From Paractinoplanes tereljensis (lineage in GTDB: Bacteria; Actinomycetota; Actinomycetes; Mycobacteriales; Micromonosporaceae), in NCBI RefSeq assembly GCF_016862435.1, contig NZ_BOMY01000028.1, positions 62,001 to 126,000 on the forward strand: a stretch of DNA of 64,000 nt, in the 5' to 3' direction. The position numbers and the translations under genes are program-made. Below are positions 34,831 to 44,108 of this stretch, one piece after another. The notes beneath the pieces were generated by a model. The model did not search any database. It was not told the origin of the DNA and saw nothing but the letters and a program-made list of their open reading frames with translations. Positions within the stretch are counted from its first letter, which is position 1. Each line of letters opens with the position of its first letter.

Positions 34831-35781
34831 ATGAGCGAGCCAGAGATGGACGGCGCCGCGCGGACGGCGATCGTCGACTCGCTTGTCGTCGATTCGCGGC
34901 CGTCCGACGGTGTGCTCCTGCGGATTCGGTCGTTGCTGCCGGAATTCACCGGCGCACTACGGCGGGTAGCCGAGCAGGTCCTCACCGACCCGGCGGCGGC
35001 CTCCCGGGCCACCATCGTCGAACTCGCCGAGCGCAGCGGCACCTCGCCGGCCACCGTCACCCGGTTCTGCCGCGCGCTCGGCTTCGACGGTTACGCCGAC
35101 CTGCGGCTCGGCATCGCGGCCGAGACCGGCCGGGCCCGGTCGGCCGGCTGGACGGTCGACATCGGCCGGGAGATCCAGCCCGGCGATCCACTCGCCCGGG
35201 TCCTCGGGCAGATCATGGCGGCCGACACCCGCGCCATGCATGACACCGCCGCGCTGCTCGACCTGGCCGAGGTGGAGCGGGCCGCGGTGGCGATCGCGGC
35301 GGCCCCGCGGGTCAACATCTTCGGCGCCAGCGGAAGCGCGCTGGTCGGCGAGGAGATGCAGTTCAGCCTGCACCGCATCGGCGTGCCGGTGTGGGCCTGG
35401 ACCGACGTGCACAACGGCCTGGCCAGCGCGGCGCTCTCCCGGGCCGGCCACGTCGCGCTCGGCATCTCGCACTCGGGGGAGACCGGCGAGACGATCGAGC
35501 TGCTCGCCGAGGCGAGCAGCCGGGGGGCGACCACCATCGCCCTGACCAGCTTTCCTCGCTCGCCGCTGGCCGAGCTGGCCGACATCGTGCTGCTCACCGC
35601 CACCCAGGCGACGACCTTCCGGCCGGACGCGCTCAGCGCCCGGCACCCGCAGCTGGTCGTTCTCGACCTGCTCTATGTCGCGGTCGCACAGCGGACCCAC
35701 GAACGTTCGCACGCGGCCTTTCAGAAAACCGCACAAGCCGTCCACGGCCACAAGGCCGCAAAAGACGGCACCCCCGTTTAA
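34831..35781 (+). CDS. RpiR-family (HTH-SIS) regulator of sugar importers
   Basis: The 316-residue protein joins an RpiR helix-turn-helix (ATIVELAERSGTSPATVTRF) to a SIS domain (VNIFGASGSALVGEEMQF and LGISHSGETGETIELL) that binds a phosphosugar. Family members respond to hexose or amino-sugar phosphates. The ATG with AAAGGG upstream was preferred to a GTG 57 bases earlier, which would start inside the probable control region. It precedes two ABC importers on the same strand, so it most likely controls them; N-acetylglucosamine 6-phosphate is a sensible signal given ngcEFG downstream, but that is inference. Confidence 0.9.
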   Translation: MSEPEMDGAARTAIVDSLVVDSRPSDGVLLRIRSLLPEFTGALRRVAEQVLTDPAAASRATIVELAERSGTSPATVTRFCRALGFDGYADLRLGIAAETGRARSAGWTVDIGREIQPGDPLARVLGQIMAADTRAMHDTAALLDLAEVERAAVAIAAAPRVNIFGASGSALVGEEMQFSLHRIGVPVWAWTDVHNGLASAALSRAGHVALGISHSGETGETIELLAEASSRGATTIALTSFPRSPLAELADIVLLTATQATTFRPDALSARHPQLVVLDLLYVAVAQRTHERSHAAFQKTAQAVHGHKAAKDGTPV

Positions 35782-35859
35782 ACCACCACCGGCCCCACCA
35801 CCACCTTAATCGGAATAACCCCAAATCCCCTCATATGTGAATTCCTTCAGGAGGAAGCG

Positions 35860-37173
35860 ATGAAGCGCCAACTCGTCGCAGTGGCCGCCCTCGCGGCGAC
35901 GCTGCTCGGGGCCGCGGCCTGCGGCTCCAACGACGACGACTCCCCCACGACGTCCGCTTCCGGCCCGGTCGACGGCAAGGGCAAGACCCTCAAGGTCTGG
36001 CTGATGGTCGACGCGCAGAGCGCCTGGAAGGGTGTCGTCGACGACGCCTCCAAGCGGTTCACCGACGCGACCGGCGCCCAGGTCAACGTGGAATACCAGC
36101 AGTGGGCCAACCACCTCACCAAGCTGGACGCGACGCTGGCCGGCTCGGACGTGCCGGACGTCGTCGAGCTCGGCAACACCGAGTTCCCGAAGTACGTGTT
36201 CAGCTCGGCCTTCGCGGCCATCAACCCGGGTGACTACGAGAACTCGGACACCTGGCTGCAGGGCCTCAAGGGCGCCTGCGACTTCGAGGGCAAGACCTAC
36301 TGCGTGCCCTACTACGCCGGTGCTCGCGTGCTGATCTACCGCACCGACCTGTTCAAGTCGGCCGGCATCGCCGCCGCACCGAAGACGTACGACGAGTTCC
36401 TGGCCGACGCGGACAAGCTGCAGACCGCCAAGAAGTCGGACTCGAAGTTCGGCGCCGTCTACATGCCGGGGCAGTACTGGTACTCGGCGATGTCCTGGGT
36501 CAAGTCGACCGGCGGCGACATCGCGAAGCAGGACGGCGACAAGTGGGTCGGCCAGCTGTCCCAGCCGGCTTCGGTCCAGGGCCTGCAGCGCTGGGTCGAC
36601 ATGGTCAAGAAGTACTCGAAGGCGGACCCGACCAAGAACGAGAACGACCAGGCCGGCATCTTCGCGCAGGGCCAGTCCGGCATGTTCTACGGCAACGCCT
36701 GGGAGCTGGGCGCGGCTGAGCAGATCAAGAAGGACCCGAACGACCCGAACTCCGCGCTTGTCGACACCAAGGTCAAGGGCAAGCTGGCCGCCGCGCCGAT
36801 GCCCGAGGTCCCGTCCTTCCTGGGCGGCTCGAACCTGGGCGTCACCGAGAAGAGCCAGAACAAGGAACTGGCCGCTCAGTGGATCAAGGCGTTCACCGAC
36901 AGCACCTCGATGGCCGGCCTGATCAAGGCCAGCGCGCTGCCGAACGCGACCGCGCTGCTGGACAAGGCCGCCACCGACAACCCGGCCATCGCGCCGGCCG
37001 CGCTCGCCGCCAAGAGCAGCTGGTTCCCGCCGAACGCCGAGAAGTGGGCGGACGTCGAGAAGGGCAACGTCCTGCAGACGATGCTGACCGACATCCTCAC
37101 CGGCAAGAAGTCCGTGGCCGACGGCGCCAAGTGGGCCGACGACCAGATCAACACCACGTTGAACGAGAGCTGA
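35860..37173 (+). CDS. Sugar-binding lipoprotein of first importer downstream of rpiR
   Basis: The 437-residue lipoprotein has a signal peptide with lipobox LLGAAAC, an acidic Ser/Thr linker and a family 1 solute-binding fold (LKVWLMVDAQSAWKGVVDDA, VPDVVELGNTEFPKYV, CVPYYAGARVLIYRTDLFK). It should bind a mono- or oligosaccharide outside the cell for the two permeases that follow. AGGAGG lies before the ATG. A strong hairpin directly after the stop would make this gene's message more abundant than that of the permeases. Amino-sugar or chito-oligosaccharide specificity is suggested only by the neighbours. Confidence 0.9.
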   Translation: MKRQLVAVAALAATLLGAAACGSNDDDSPTTSASGPVDGKGKTLKVWLMVDAQSAWKGVVDDASKRFTDATGAQVNVEYQQWANHLTKLDATLAGSDVPDVVELGNTEFPKYVFSSAFAAINPGDYENSDTWLQGLKGACDFEGKTYCVPYYAGARVLIYRTDLFKSAGIAAAPKTYDEFLADADKLQTAKKSDSKFGAVYMPGQYWYSAMSWVKSTGGDIAKQDGDKWVGQLSQPASVQGLQRWVDMVKKYSKADPTKNENDQAGIFAQGQSGMFYGNAWELGAAEQIKKDPNDPNSALVDTKVKGKLAAAPMPEVPSFLGGSNLGVTEKSQNKELAAQWIKAFTDSTSMAGLIKASALPNATALLDKAATDNPAIAPAALAAKSSWFPPNAEKWADVEKGNVLQTMLTDILTGKKSVADGAKWADDQINTTLNES

Positions 37174-37180
37174 TCCCGTC

Positions 37181-37209
37181 GCCGCCCGCCCCCGTCCGGG
37201 GCGGGCGGC
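37181..37209 (+). terminator. Hairpin between binding-protein and permease genes
   Basis: GCCGCCCGCCCC and GGGGCGGGCGGC form a perfect 12-bp stem with a CGTCC loop eight bases after the stop. Such hairpins partly stop transcription and protect the upstream message, raising binding protein over permease. Confidence 0.8.
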
Positions 37210-37246
37210 ACCGCTCCCGGCTCCCGGCTTCCGGAAGAGGAATCTG

Positions 37247-38227
37247 ATGTCCGTCGTCGAATCACCGGCGACCCGCCCCACGGGCGGGCCCGCACCGCAC
37301 CGGGCACCCGGCCGCGCGTCCCGAGCGCGCCGCCGCCGTCAGGGCGCCAGCACCCCGTGGCTGCTCTCCATCCCCACCCTGATCCTGCTGGCCGGCCTGC
37401 TCGGTTATCCGCTCATCCGGATGGTCGTGCTGTCGTTCCAGAACATGCGGCTGCGCGAGCTGCTCAGCGGTCGCACCCCACCGTGGGTCGGCTTCGACAA
37501 CTACACCAAGGTTCTCGGCGACTCGGTCTTCTGGACGGTCGTGGGCCGTACGGTCCTGTTCACGATCGTCTGCGTCATCATCTCGGTCCTGATCGGACTC
37601 GGCATCGCGCTGCTGATGCGCCGGGTCAACCGCGGCGTGAAGATGCTGATGATCGTCGCGATGATGTTCGTCTGGGCGCTGCCGCAGCTGGTCGCGGCGC
37701 AGATCTTCCGCTGGATCACCGACTCCGACTTCGGTGTCCTCAACTACGTGCTCAACTTCCTGCCCGGCGTGAACTTCGACAACCACAGCTGGTTCGTCAA
37801 CCCGTGGCAGGGCTGGGGGGTCATCACCACCCTGGTGGTCTGGGCCGGCGTGCCGTTCCTCGCGATCACCCTGAACGCCGGGCTCACCCAGGTGCCGAAG
37901 GAACTGGTCGAGGCGGCCACGGTGGACGGCGCGACGCCCTGGCAGGTGCTGCGCAACATCACCCTGCCGATCCTCAAGCCGCTCATCACGATCGTCACCA
38001 CGCTGTCGGTGATCTGGGACTTCGGCCTGTTCACCCAGAACTGGGCGCTGCGCGACGGGCACCCCGAGCCGGTGTACCAGACGCTCGCGACCTACTCGTA
38101 CACGCAGGCGTTCGGCCAATCGCGGTACAGCATCGGCTCGGCCATCTCGGTGATCACCGTGCTGCTGATGCTCGGCGTGATGGCGTTCTACATCCGGCAG
38201 ATGTTCAAGATCGGGGAGGTGGACTGA
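37247..38227 (+). CDS. Carbohydrate ABC transporter permease (first importer)
   Basis: The 326-residue protein has a basic cytoplasmic tail of about 40 residues (RASRARRRRQGAS), six predicted membrane helices and the EAA loop ELVEAATVDGATPWQVLR. It forms the channel with the next permease. AAGAGGA lies before the ATG. Its stop overlaps the next ATG. Confidence 0.92.
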   Translation: MSVVESPATRPTGGPAPHRAPGRASRARRRRQGASTPWLLSIPTLILLAGLLGYPLIRMVVLSFQNMRLRELLSGRTPPWVGFDNYTKVLGDSVFWTVVGRTVLFTIVCVIISVLIGLGIALLMRRVNRGVKMLMIVAMMFVWALPQLVAAQIFRWITDSDFGVLNYVLNFLPGVNFDNHSWFVNPWQGWGVITTLVVWAGVPFLAITLNAGLTQVPKELVEAATVDGATPWQVLRNITLPILKPLITIVTTLSVIWDFGLFTQNWALRDGHPEPVYQTLATYSYTQAFGQSRYSIGSAISVITVLLMLGVMAFYIRQMFKIGEVD

Positions 38228-39081
38228 TGGCCCGGGACGAGGGAGTTGTCACCGTCGGCCGGTCGATGGCCGGCACGATCGCCGCCAACACGATCGGCGT
38301 GATCTTCTCGCTGTTCATGCTGTTCCCGGTCTACTGGGTGCTGAACACCGCGTTCAAGCCGGCCGACGAGGTTCTCGCGCTGACCCCGACGTTCTGGCCC
38401 GAGCACCCGACCTTCGCCAACTTCACGTCGGCGTTCAAGGCGCCGCTGTTCATGCAGGACATGCTGAACGGCCTGATCGTGACGGTGCTGGCGGTGGCCG
38501 GCGCGCTGGTGGTCGGCTTCCTGGCCGCGCTGGCGATCGCCCGGTTCAGCTTCTACGGCCGCAAGGCGATCATCCTGGTCGTCCTGGCGGTCCAGTTGGT
38601 TCCGTTCATCGCGCTGCTCATCCCGCTGTTCCTGATGCTGCAGACGGTGTCCTTGACCAACAGTCTGATCGGTGTGAGTATCACCTACTTGGTCCTGATC
38701 TTGCCGTATACGGTGTGGACACTGCGCGGGTTCATCTCCGGCATCCCGCGCGAGCTCGACGAGGCCGCGCTCATCGACGGCTGCACCCGGGCCCAGGTGT
38801 TCTGGCGCATCATCCTGCCGCTGACCGGCCCCGGCCTGGTCGCGACGAGCGTCTACGGGTTCATCCAGGCCTGGAACGAATTCATCATCATCAACACGCT
38901 CAACAGCCCGGCCAAGCAGAACCTGATGGCCTGGCTGCTGCAGAACCAAACCACCCGCGGTACCGCCTGGGGGCCCCTCATGGCCGGTGCGATCATCACC
39001 TCGATCCCGGTGGTGATCTTCTTCCTGATCATCCAACGCAATATCGCCACCGGTCTCACGGCCGGTGCTGTAAAGGGCTAG
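38227..39081 (+). CDS. Carbohydrate ABC transporter permease (first importer)
   Basis: This is the 284-residue partner permease with six predicted membrane helices and the EAA loop ELDEAALIDGCTRAQVFWRI. Its ATG shares TGATG with the previous stop. It is followed after 16 bases by ngcE, so both importers may lie on one message. No ATPase is present. Confidence 0.92.
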   Translation: MARDEGVVTVGRSMAGTIAANTIGVIFSLFMLFPVYWVLNTAFKPADEVLALTPTFWPEHPTFANFTSAFKAPLFMQDMLNGLIVTVLAVAGALVVGFLAALAIARFSFYGRKAIILVVLAVQLVPFIALLIPLFLMLQTVSLTNSLIGVSITYLVLILPYTVWTLRGFISGIPRELDEAALIDGCTRAQVFWRIILPLTGPGLVATSVYGFIQAWNEFIIINTLNSPAKQNLMAWLLQNQTTRGTAWGPLMAGAIITSIPVVIFFLIIQRNIATGLTAGAVKG

Positions 39082-39097
39082 CACCTGAGGAGATGCT

Positions 39098-40534
39098 GTG
39101 ACCGAGATATTCGCCAAGACCGAGGTCGACCGCCGTACGCTGCTGCGTCGCGCGGCCGCCGTCGGCATGCTGGCCACCCCCGCGGTGGGCCTGCTGAGCG
39201 CCTGCGTCGGCGGCGGTGAGGACGAGCCGACGACCCAGTCGACCGGCACCAAGTCGGCGGACAACCCGCTGGGCATCGACACCAAGGCCGGTGTCGAGAT
39301 CGTCATCTTCAACGGCGGTCTGGGCACGGCGTACGCCACCGACGTGGACACTCCGCTGTTCAACAAGAAGTGGGCCGACGCCAAGATCACGTACTCGGCC
39401 ACCGAGCAGATCTCGACGGTCATCCAGCCCCGGATCAACGCCGGCTCTCCGCCGGACATGATCAACAACTCGGGCTCGAACCTGATGGACTTCGGTGCGA
39501 TCGTCAAGGCCGGCCAGGCCGCCGACCTGACCGATCTCTTTGCCGCGCCGTCCTGGGACGTGGCCGGCAAGACGGTTGCCGAGACCCTGGTGCCGGGTGC
39601 CGTTCAGCAGGGCACGTACGACGGCAAGCCGTTCGCGATGAACTACTCGTACACCGTGTTCGGCCTCTGGTACAACAAGAAGCTGTTCGAGAAGAACAGC
39701 TGGACCATCCCCACCACCTGGGCCGACTTCACCGCGCTGCTCGACAAGATCAAGGCGGCCGGCATCACGCCGTTCGGCTACGCGGGCGCCAACGCGTCGT
39801 ACTACATGGTCCGGGCCCTGCTCACCAGCGCCGCGAAGATCGGCACCGAGCAGTCGCTCAAGGACATCGACAACCTGAAGCCGGGTGCCTGGACCGCCGA
39901 CCCGATCAAGCAGGCCGCGCAGGCCTGGGGCGAGGTCGGCAACAAGTACATCAACAAGACCTTCCTGGGCCTCAAGCACACCGAGGTGCAGCTGCAGCAG
40001 GACCAGGACAAGGTCGCGTTCTACCCGTGTGGTTCCTGGCTGGAGAACGAGCAGGCCAAGGACACCCCGGCCGGCTTCGAGTACGCGGTGGCCGCGTTCC
40101 CGAGCGTCACCGCCGCCGACAAGCTCCCGGCGACCGCCATCAACGCGGCGGCCGGCGAGATCTACTTCGCGGCGGCCAAGGGCAAGAACCCGCAGGGCGG
40201 CAAGGAGTACCTGCGGGCCATGCTCTCCAAGGAGGCGGCGCTGGGCTTCACCAAGCTCACCAAGTCGCTTACGGTGGTGGCGGGCGCGTCCGACGGCCAG
40301 ACCATTTCTCCCGGTCTGACCAGCGCGAACGACATGCTGACCAAGGCCGGCCAGGACGTCTTCGTGGGCTACCTGTTCGACACCTGGTACAAGAAGCTCG
40401 ACGACGAGTCCCGCGGTGCGGTCAACGACCTGATGTTCAAGGGCGGCGACGCGCAGAAGTTCTGCGACCGGATGGAGGCGGCGTCCCAGGCGGTCGCCAA
40501 GGACTCCTCGATCACCAAGTTCACCCGCAGCTGA
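39098..40534 (+). CDS. ngcE: NgcE-like N-acetylglucosamine/chitobiose-binding lipoprotein
   Basis: The 478-residue protein matches the NgcE type: a twin-arginine-like leader VDRRTLLRRAAAVGML with lipobox LLSAC, then GVEIVIFNGGLGTAYATDVD and INAGSPPDMINNSGSNLMDF. NgcE binds N-acetylglucosamine and N,N'-diacetylchitobiose outside the membrane for uptake. The Arg pair suggests Tat export, unlike the two Sec-type binding proteins in this window. The GTG start has GAGGAGA upstream. The following two genes are its permeases. Confidence 0.85.
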   Translation: MTEIFAKTEVDRRTLLRRAAAVGMLATPAVGLLSACVGGGEDEPTTQSTGTKSADNPLGIDTKAGVEIVIFNGGLGTAYATDVDTPLFNKKWADAKITYSATEQISTVIQPRINAGSPPDMINNSGSNLMDFGAIVKAGQAADLTDLFAAPSWDVAGKTVAETLVPGAVQQGTYDGKPFAMNYSYTVFGLWYNKKLFEKNSWTIPTTWADFTALLDKIKAAGITPFGYAGANASYYMVRALLTSAAKIGTEQSLKDIDNLKPGAWTADPIKQAAQAWGEVGNKYINKTFLGLKHTEVQLQQDQDKVAFYPCGSWLENEQAKDTPAGFEYAVAAFPSVTAADKLPATAINAAAGEIYFAAAKGKNPQGGKEYLRAMLSKEAALGFTKLTKSLTVVAGASDGQTISPGLTSANDMLTKAGQDVFVGYLFDTWYKKLDDESRGAVNDLMFKGGDAQKFCDRMEAASQAVAKDSSITKFTRS

Positions 40535-40557
40535 GTTTCTTCGATAGGTAGGACGCC

Positions 40558-41463
40558 ATGCGGCACGGCAAGTACCCCTTCATCATTGGTTTCCTTGTCG
40601 TGCCGGTGGCGCTCTACGCCACCTTCGTGGTGGCGGCGTACATCCAGACGTTCCAGCTGTCGCTGACCAGCTGGTCCGGCCTCGGCAAGATCGATTACAT
40701 CGGCTTCGACAACTTCGTGAAGCTGTGGCACGACGACGTCTTCTGGAAATCGATCAAGCACAACCTGTTCCTGCTGATCCTGCTGCCGATCATCACCATC
40801 GTCATCGCGCTGGTCTTCGCGTTCCTGCTGAACGTCGGCGGCGGGCACAAGGGCGGACAGACCCGGGGCGTGTGGGGCTCCAAGGTCTACCGGATCATCT
40901 TCTTCTTTCCGCAGCTGCTGGCCCTGGCCATCGTCGCGGTGATCTTCGGCCGGGTGTTCGGGCCGGACAAGAGCGGCATGCTCAACGGCCTGTTCCCGGC
41001 GTCCTGGAAGCCGTGGCTGTTCCTGGCCGACGAGCGGTACGCGATGGCCTGCATCCTGATCGTGCTGGTCTGGCAGGCGGTCGGCTTCTACGTCGTGCTG
41101 TTCTCGGCCGGCATGGGCTCGATCTCCACCGACATCTACGAGGCCGCGGCACTCGACGGCGCCACCCGGATCACGCTGTTCTTCCGGATCACCGTCCCGC
41201 TGCTCTGGAGCACCATCCAGGTCGCCTGGGTCTACCTCGGCATCGCCGCGTTCGACGCGTTCGCGCTGGTCAACATCATGACCGTGGACCGAGGCGGGCC
41301 GAACGGCGCGTCCTCGGTGCTCAGCCTCATGATCTATCGCAACGCGTTCGACTTCTCGCAGGCCGGTTACGCCTGCGCGCTCGGTGTCGTGCTCTTCTTC
41401 CTGACCCTGACCTTCGCGGCGCTGACCCTGCGGGTCACCCGGCGCGACTCCGTGGAAGCCTGA
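40558..41463 (+). CDS. ngcF: NgcF-like chitobiose importer permease
   Basis: The 301-residue permease has six predicted membrane helices and an EAA loop DIYEAAALDGATRITLFF. It follows ngcE by 23 bases and precedes ngcG by 11, the order of the Streptomyces ngcEFG operon. It has an extra loop (GGGHKGGQTRGVWGSK) between helices two and three. Specificity is inferred from ngcE. Confidence 0.88.
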   Translation: MRHGKYPFIIGFLVVPVALYATFVVAAYIQTFQLSLTSWSGLGKIDYIGFDNFVKLWHDDVFWKSIKHNLFLLILLPIITIVIALVFAFLLNVGGGHKGGQTRGVWGSKVYRIIFFFPQLLALAIVAVIFGRVFGPDKSGMLNGLFPASWKPWLFLADERYAMACILIVLVWQAVGFYVVLFSAGMGSISTDIYEAAALDGATRITLFFRITVPLLWSTIQVAWVYLGIAAFDAFALVNIMTVDRGGPNGASSVLSLMIYRNAFDFSQAGYACALGVVLFFLTLTFAALTLRVTRRDSVEA

Positions 41464-41474
41464 GGGGGCGCACG

Positions 41475-42374
41475 ATGACTCTGGTTGCCGACAAGCCCGC
41501 CACCAAGAGCGCCGGCGACAAGCCCAGCGCCAAGCGGGACATCAACGCGTTCACCGGGCTCGCGCACATCGCGCTGATCGCCTGGGCCCTGGTCACGGCC
41601 GGTCCGCTGATCTGGGTGGTGCTGGCGTCGTTCAAGAACAACACCGAGATCTTCCTGGGCAAGCCGTTCGCGCTGCCCTCGTCGTTCTCGCTGCAGACCT
41701 ACTTCGACGCCTGGTCCGAGGCGCACATCGGGCGTTATTTCCTGAACTCTGTCATCGTTGTCATCGTCTCGACCGCGGGCACGATGCTGTTCGGGTCGAT
41801 GGCCGCCTACGTGCTGGCCCGCTACCGGTTCCCGGGCAACCGGTTCATCTACTACCTGTTCGTCTCGGGGCTCGCGTTCCCGACGTTCATGGCGCTGGCG
41901 CCGCTGTTCTACATCCTCAAGAACATGGGGCTGCTCGGCTCGTACACCGGCCTGGTCCTGGTTTATATCGCCTACTCGCTGCCGTTCACGGTGTTCTTCC
42001 TGGCCGCGTTCTTCAAATCGCTGCCGTACGAGATCGAGGAGGCCGCGACCGTCGACGGCGCCTCGCACACCCGCAAGTTCTTCCAGATCATGATGCCGAT
42101 GGCCCGCTCCGGCCTGGTCAGCATCACGATCTTCAACATCGTCGGGCAATGGAACCAATATCTGCTGCCGGTGGTGGTGATGACCGGGCCGGGCGCCGAG
42201 TCGAAGTACCTGCTGACCCAGGGCATCGCGAACATCAGCACCTCGGCCGGTTACCACGCGCAGTGGTCGACGCTGTTCGCGGCGCTGACCCTGTCGATCC
42301 TGCCGATGATCGTGGTCTACGCGATCTTCCAGCGGCAGATCCAGGCCGGCCTGACCGCGGGCGCCGTCAAGTAG
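41475..42374 (+). CDS. ngcG: NgcG-like chitobiose importer permease
   Basis: This is the 299-residue second permease of the ngc importer with six predicted membrane helices and the EAA loop EIEEAATVDGASHTRKFF. The first 25 residues are polar. The gene is followed at once by a 15-bp hairpin terminator that closes the rpiR-importer block. As with the other importers, the ATPase must come from elsewhere. Confidence 0.88.
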   Translation: MTLVADKPATKSAGDKPSAKRDINAFTGLAHIALIAWALVTAGPLIWVVLASFKNNTEIFLGKPFALPSSFSLQTYFDAWSEAHIGRYFLNSVIVVIVSTAGTMLFGSMAAYVLARYRFPGNRFIYYLFVSGLAFPTFMALAPLFYILKNMGLLGSYTGLVLVYIAYSLPFTVFFLAAFFKSLPYEIEEAATVDGASHTRKFFQIMMPMARSGLVSITIFNIVGQWNQYLLPVVVMTGPGAESKYLLTQGIANISTSAGYHAQWSTLFAALTLSILPMIVVYAIFQRQIQAGLTAGAVK

Positions 42375-42380
42375 TACCTG

Positions 42381-42418
42381 GGTACCACGGGCGGCCGGCA
42401 AGTGCCGCCCGTGGTACC
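42381..42418 (+). terminator. Strong hairpin terminator after ngcG
   Basis: GGTACCACGGGCGGC and GCCGCCCGTGGTACC are perfect 15-base arms around an 8-base loop. It separates the sugar importers from the ABC exporter genes. Confidence 0.88.
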
Positions 42419-42453
42419 GCTGTTCCGGCCTCGCCGCCCGCCACGATTGACAC

Positions 42454-43350
42454 ATGATCGAGGTACGCGAAGTCACCAAGCGGTACGGGACGAAGACGGT
42501 TGTCGACAAGCTCTCGTTTACCGCCAAGCCGGGCCAGGTCACCGGCTTCCTCGGCCCGAACGGGGCCGGCAAGTCCACCACCATGCGGATGATCGTCGGC
42601 CTGGACGCGCCGACCTCCGGGGATGTGCTGGTCAACGGCCACTCCTACGTGCAGAGCGCCGCCCCGCTGCAGGAGATGGGCGTGCTGCTCGAGGCCAAGG
42701 CCGTACACCCCGGCCGCAGCGCGGTCAGCCACCTGCTCGCGATGGCCCGCACCAACGGCATCCCGCGCTCCCGGGTCGACGAGGTGATCGGCCTGGCCGG
42801 CCTCTCCTCGGTGGCGCACAAGCGGGTCGGCGCCTTCTCCCTCGGCATGGGCCAGCGGCTCGGCATCGCCGCCGCGCTGCTCGGCGACCCGGCCGTGATC
42901 ATGCTCGACGAACCGGTCAACGGCCTCGACCCGGAGGGCGTCCTCTGGGTCCGCAACCTGCTCGCCGGCCTGGCCGCCGAGGGCCGCACGGTGATGCTCT
43001 CCTCGCACCTGATGAGCGAGGTCTCGCTGATCGCCGACCACCTGGTCATCGTCGGCCGGGGCCGGTTGCTGGCCGACACCACGGTCGCCGGGCTGGCCAC
43101 CGCCGAGGGCGTCCGGGTTCTCTCCGGCGACCCGGCCAACCTGCGCAACGTGCTCGGCGGCCCGGGCGTCACGATCACCTCGGGCGGGCCGGAGGAGCTG
43201 TTCGTCGCCGGGCGCACCGCCCGGGAGATCGGGATGGCCGCGGCGCACTACGGCATCCCGCTGTTCGAGCTCACCCCGAAGACCGCCTCGCTCGAAGAGG
43301 CATTCATGGACCTGACCCGCGACGCTGTCGAATACGAGGCTGCCCGATGA
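42454..43350 (+). CDS. ABC exporter ATP-binding protein
   Basis: The 298-residue ATPase is of the drug/antibiotic exporter type. It has Walker A GPNGAGKST, signature FSLGMGQRLGIAAALLGD, Walker B AVIMLDEPVNGLDPEG and the switch His in LSSHLMSEV, and an extra C-terminal part. Its stop overlaps the permease start (ATGA). A two-component pair follows, as is typical for exporters that respond to cell-envelope stress or peptide antibiotics. The cargo is unknown. Confidence 0.92.
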   Translation: MIEVREVTKRYGTKTVVDKLSFTAKPGQVTGFLGPNGAGKSTTMRMIVGLDAPTSGDVLVNGHSYVQSAAPLQEMGVLLEAKAVHPGRSAVSHLLAMARTNGIPRSRVDEVIGLAGLSSVAHKRVGAFSLGMGQRLGIAAALLGDPAVIMLDEPVNGLDPEGVLWVRNLLAGLAAEGRTVMLSSHLMSEVSLIADHLVIVGRGRLLADTTVAGLATAEGVRVLSGDPANLRNVLGGPGVTITSGGPEELFVAGRTAREIGMAAAHYGIPLFELTPKTASLEEAFMDLTRDAVEYEAAR

Positions 43351-44096
43351 AGATCACCCCGGGTGGCGTCGTCGCCGCCGAATGGACCAAGTTCTCCTCA
43401 CTGCGCTCCACCTGGATCACCACCGGCGTCTCGGCCTTCCTGCTGATCGCGTTCGGCATGATCGCCTCGGCCTCCTTCTCCGGGAACGGGATGTCCGCCG
43501 TCGACCTTGCGCTCGGCGGCAGCACCCTCGCGGCGCTCGCCGTCGGCGTGCTCGGCGTGCTGCTGGGCGCGGGGGAGTACACCACCGGCATGATCCGGTC
43601 GACACTCGCCGCGGTGCCGCGCCGGCTCCCGGTGCTGTGGTCGAAGAGTCTCGTTGCCGGACTTGCCGCCTTCGTCGTGATGACGATCGGTGCTTTTGTA
43701 GCCTTCGCGCTCGGCGGGATGGTGCTCAACAGCGCCATCGCCGGCGTGAGCCTGGGCGACGACGGCGTGTTGCGGGCGCTGTTCGGGGCCGGTCTCTACC
43801 TCGGCCTGGTCGCGGTCCTCGGCGTCGCGCTCGGCATCCTGGTGCGATCGAGCGCCGGGGCCATCGCGATCCTGGCCGGCGGGCTGCTGATCCTGCCGGG
43901 GCTGGTCCCGCTGCTGCCGAACGCGATCTCCGACGCGATCAGCCCGTACCTCCCGAGCAGCGCCGGCAGCGCCGTGATGTCGCTCACCCACAGTGACGGA
44001 TCGCTCGGCCCGTGGGCGGGTCTCGCGGTCTTCGCCGGATATGTCGTGGTAACCCTCGGGGCCGCCGCATACCGGCTCAAGAAGACCGACGCCTGA
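43347..44096 (+). CDS. ABC exporter permease (ABC-2 type)
   Basis: The 249-residue membrane protein has about six predicted helices. It starts with a short cytoplasmic stretch (AAEWTKFSSLRSTW) typical of ABC-2 permeases, and the ATG overlaps the ATPase stop. Two copies would be needed per transporter, since only one permease gene is present. It is 12 bases before the sensor kinase. Confidence 0.88.
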   Translation: MKITPGGVVAAEWTKFSSLRSTWITTGVSAFLLIAFGMIASASFSGNGMSAVDLALGGSTLAALAVGVLGVLLGAGEYTTGMIRSTLAAVPRRLPVLWSKSLVAGLAAFVVMTIGAFVAFALGGMVLNSAIAGVSLGDDGVLRALFGAGLYLGLVAVLGVALGILVRSSAGAIAILAGGLLILPGLVPLLPNAISDAISPYLPSSAGSAVMSLTHSDGSLGPWAGLAVFAGYVVVTLGAAAYRLKKTDA

Positions 44097-44108
44097 GAGA
44101 CTCGGATC

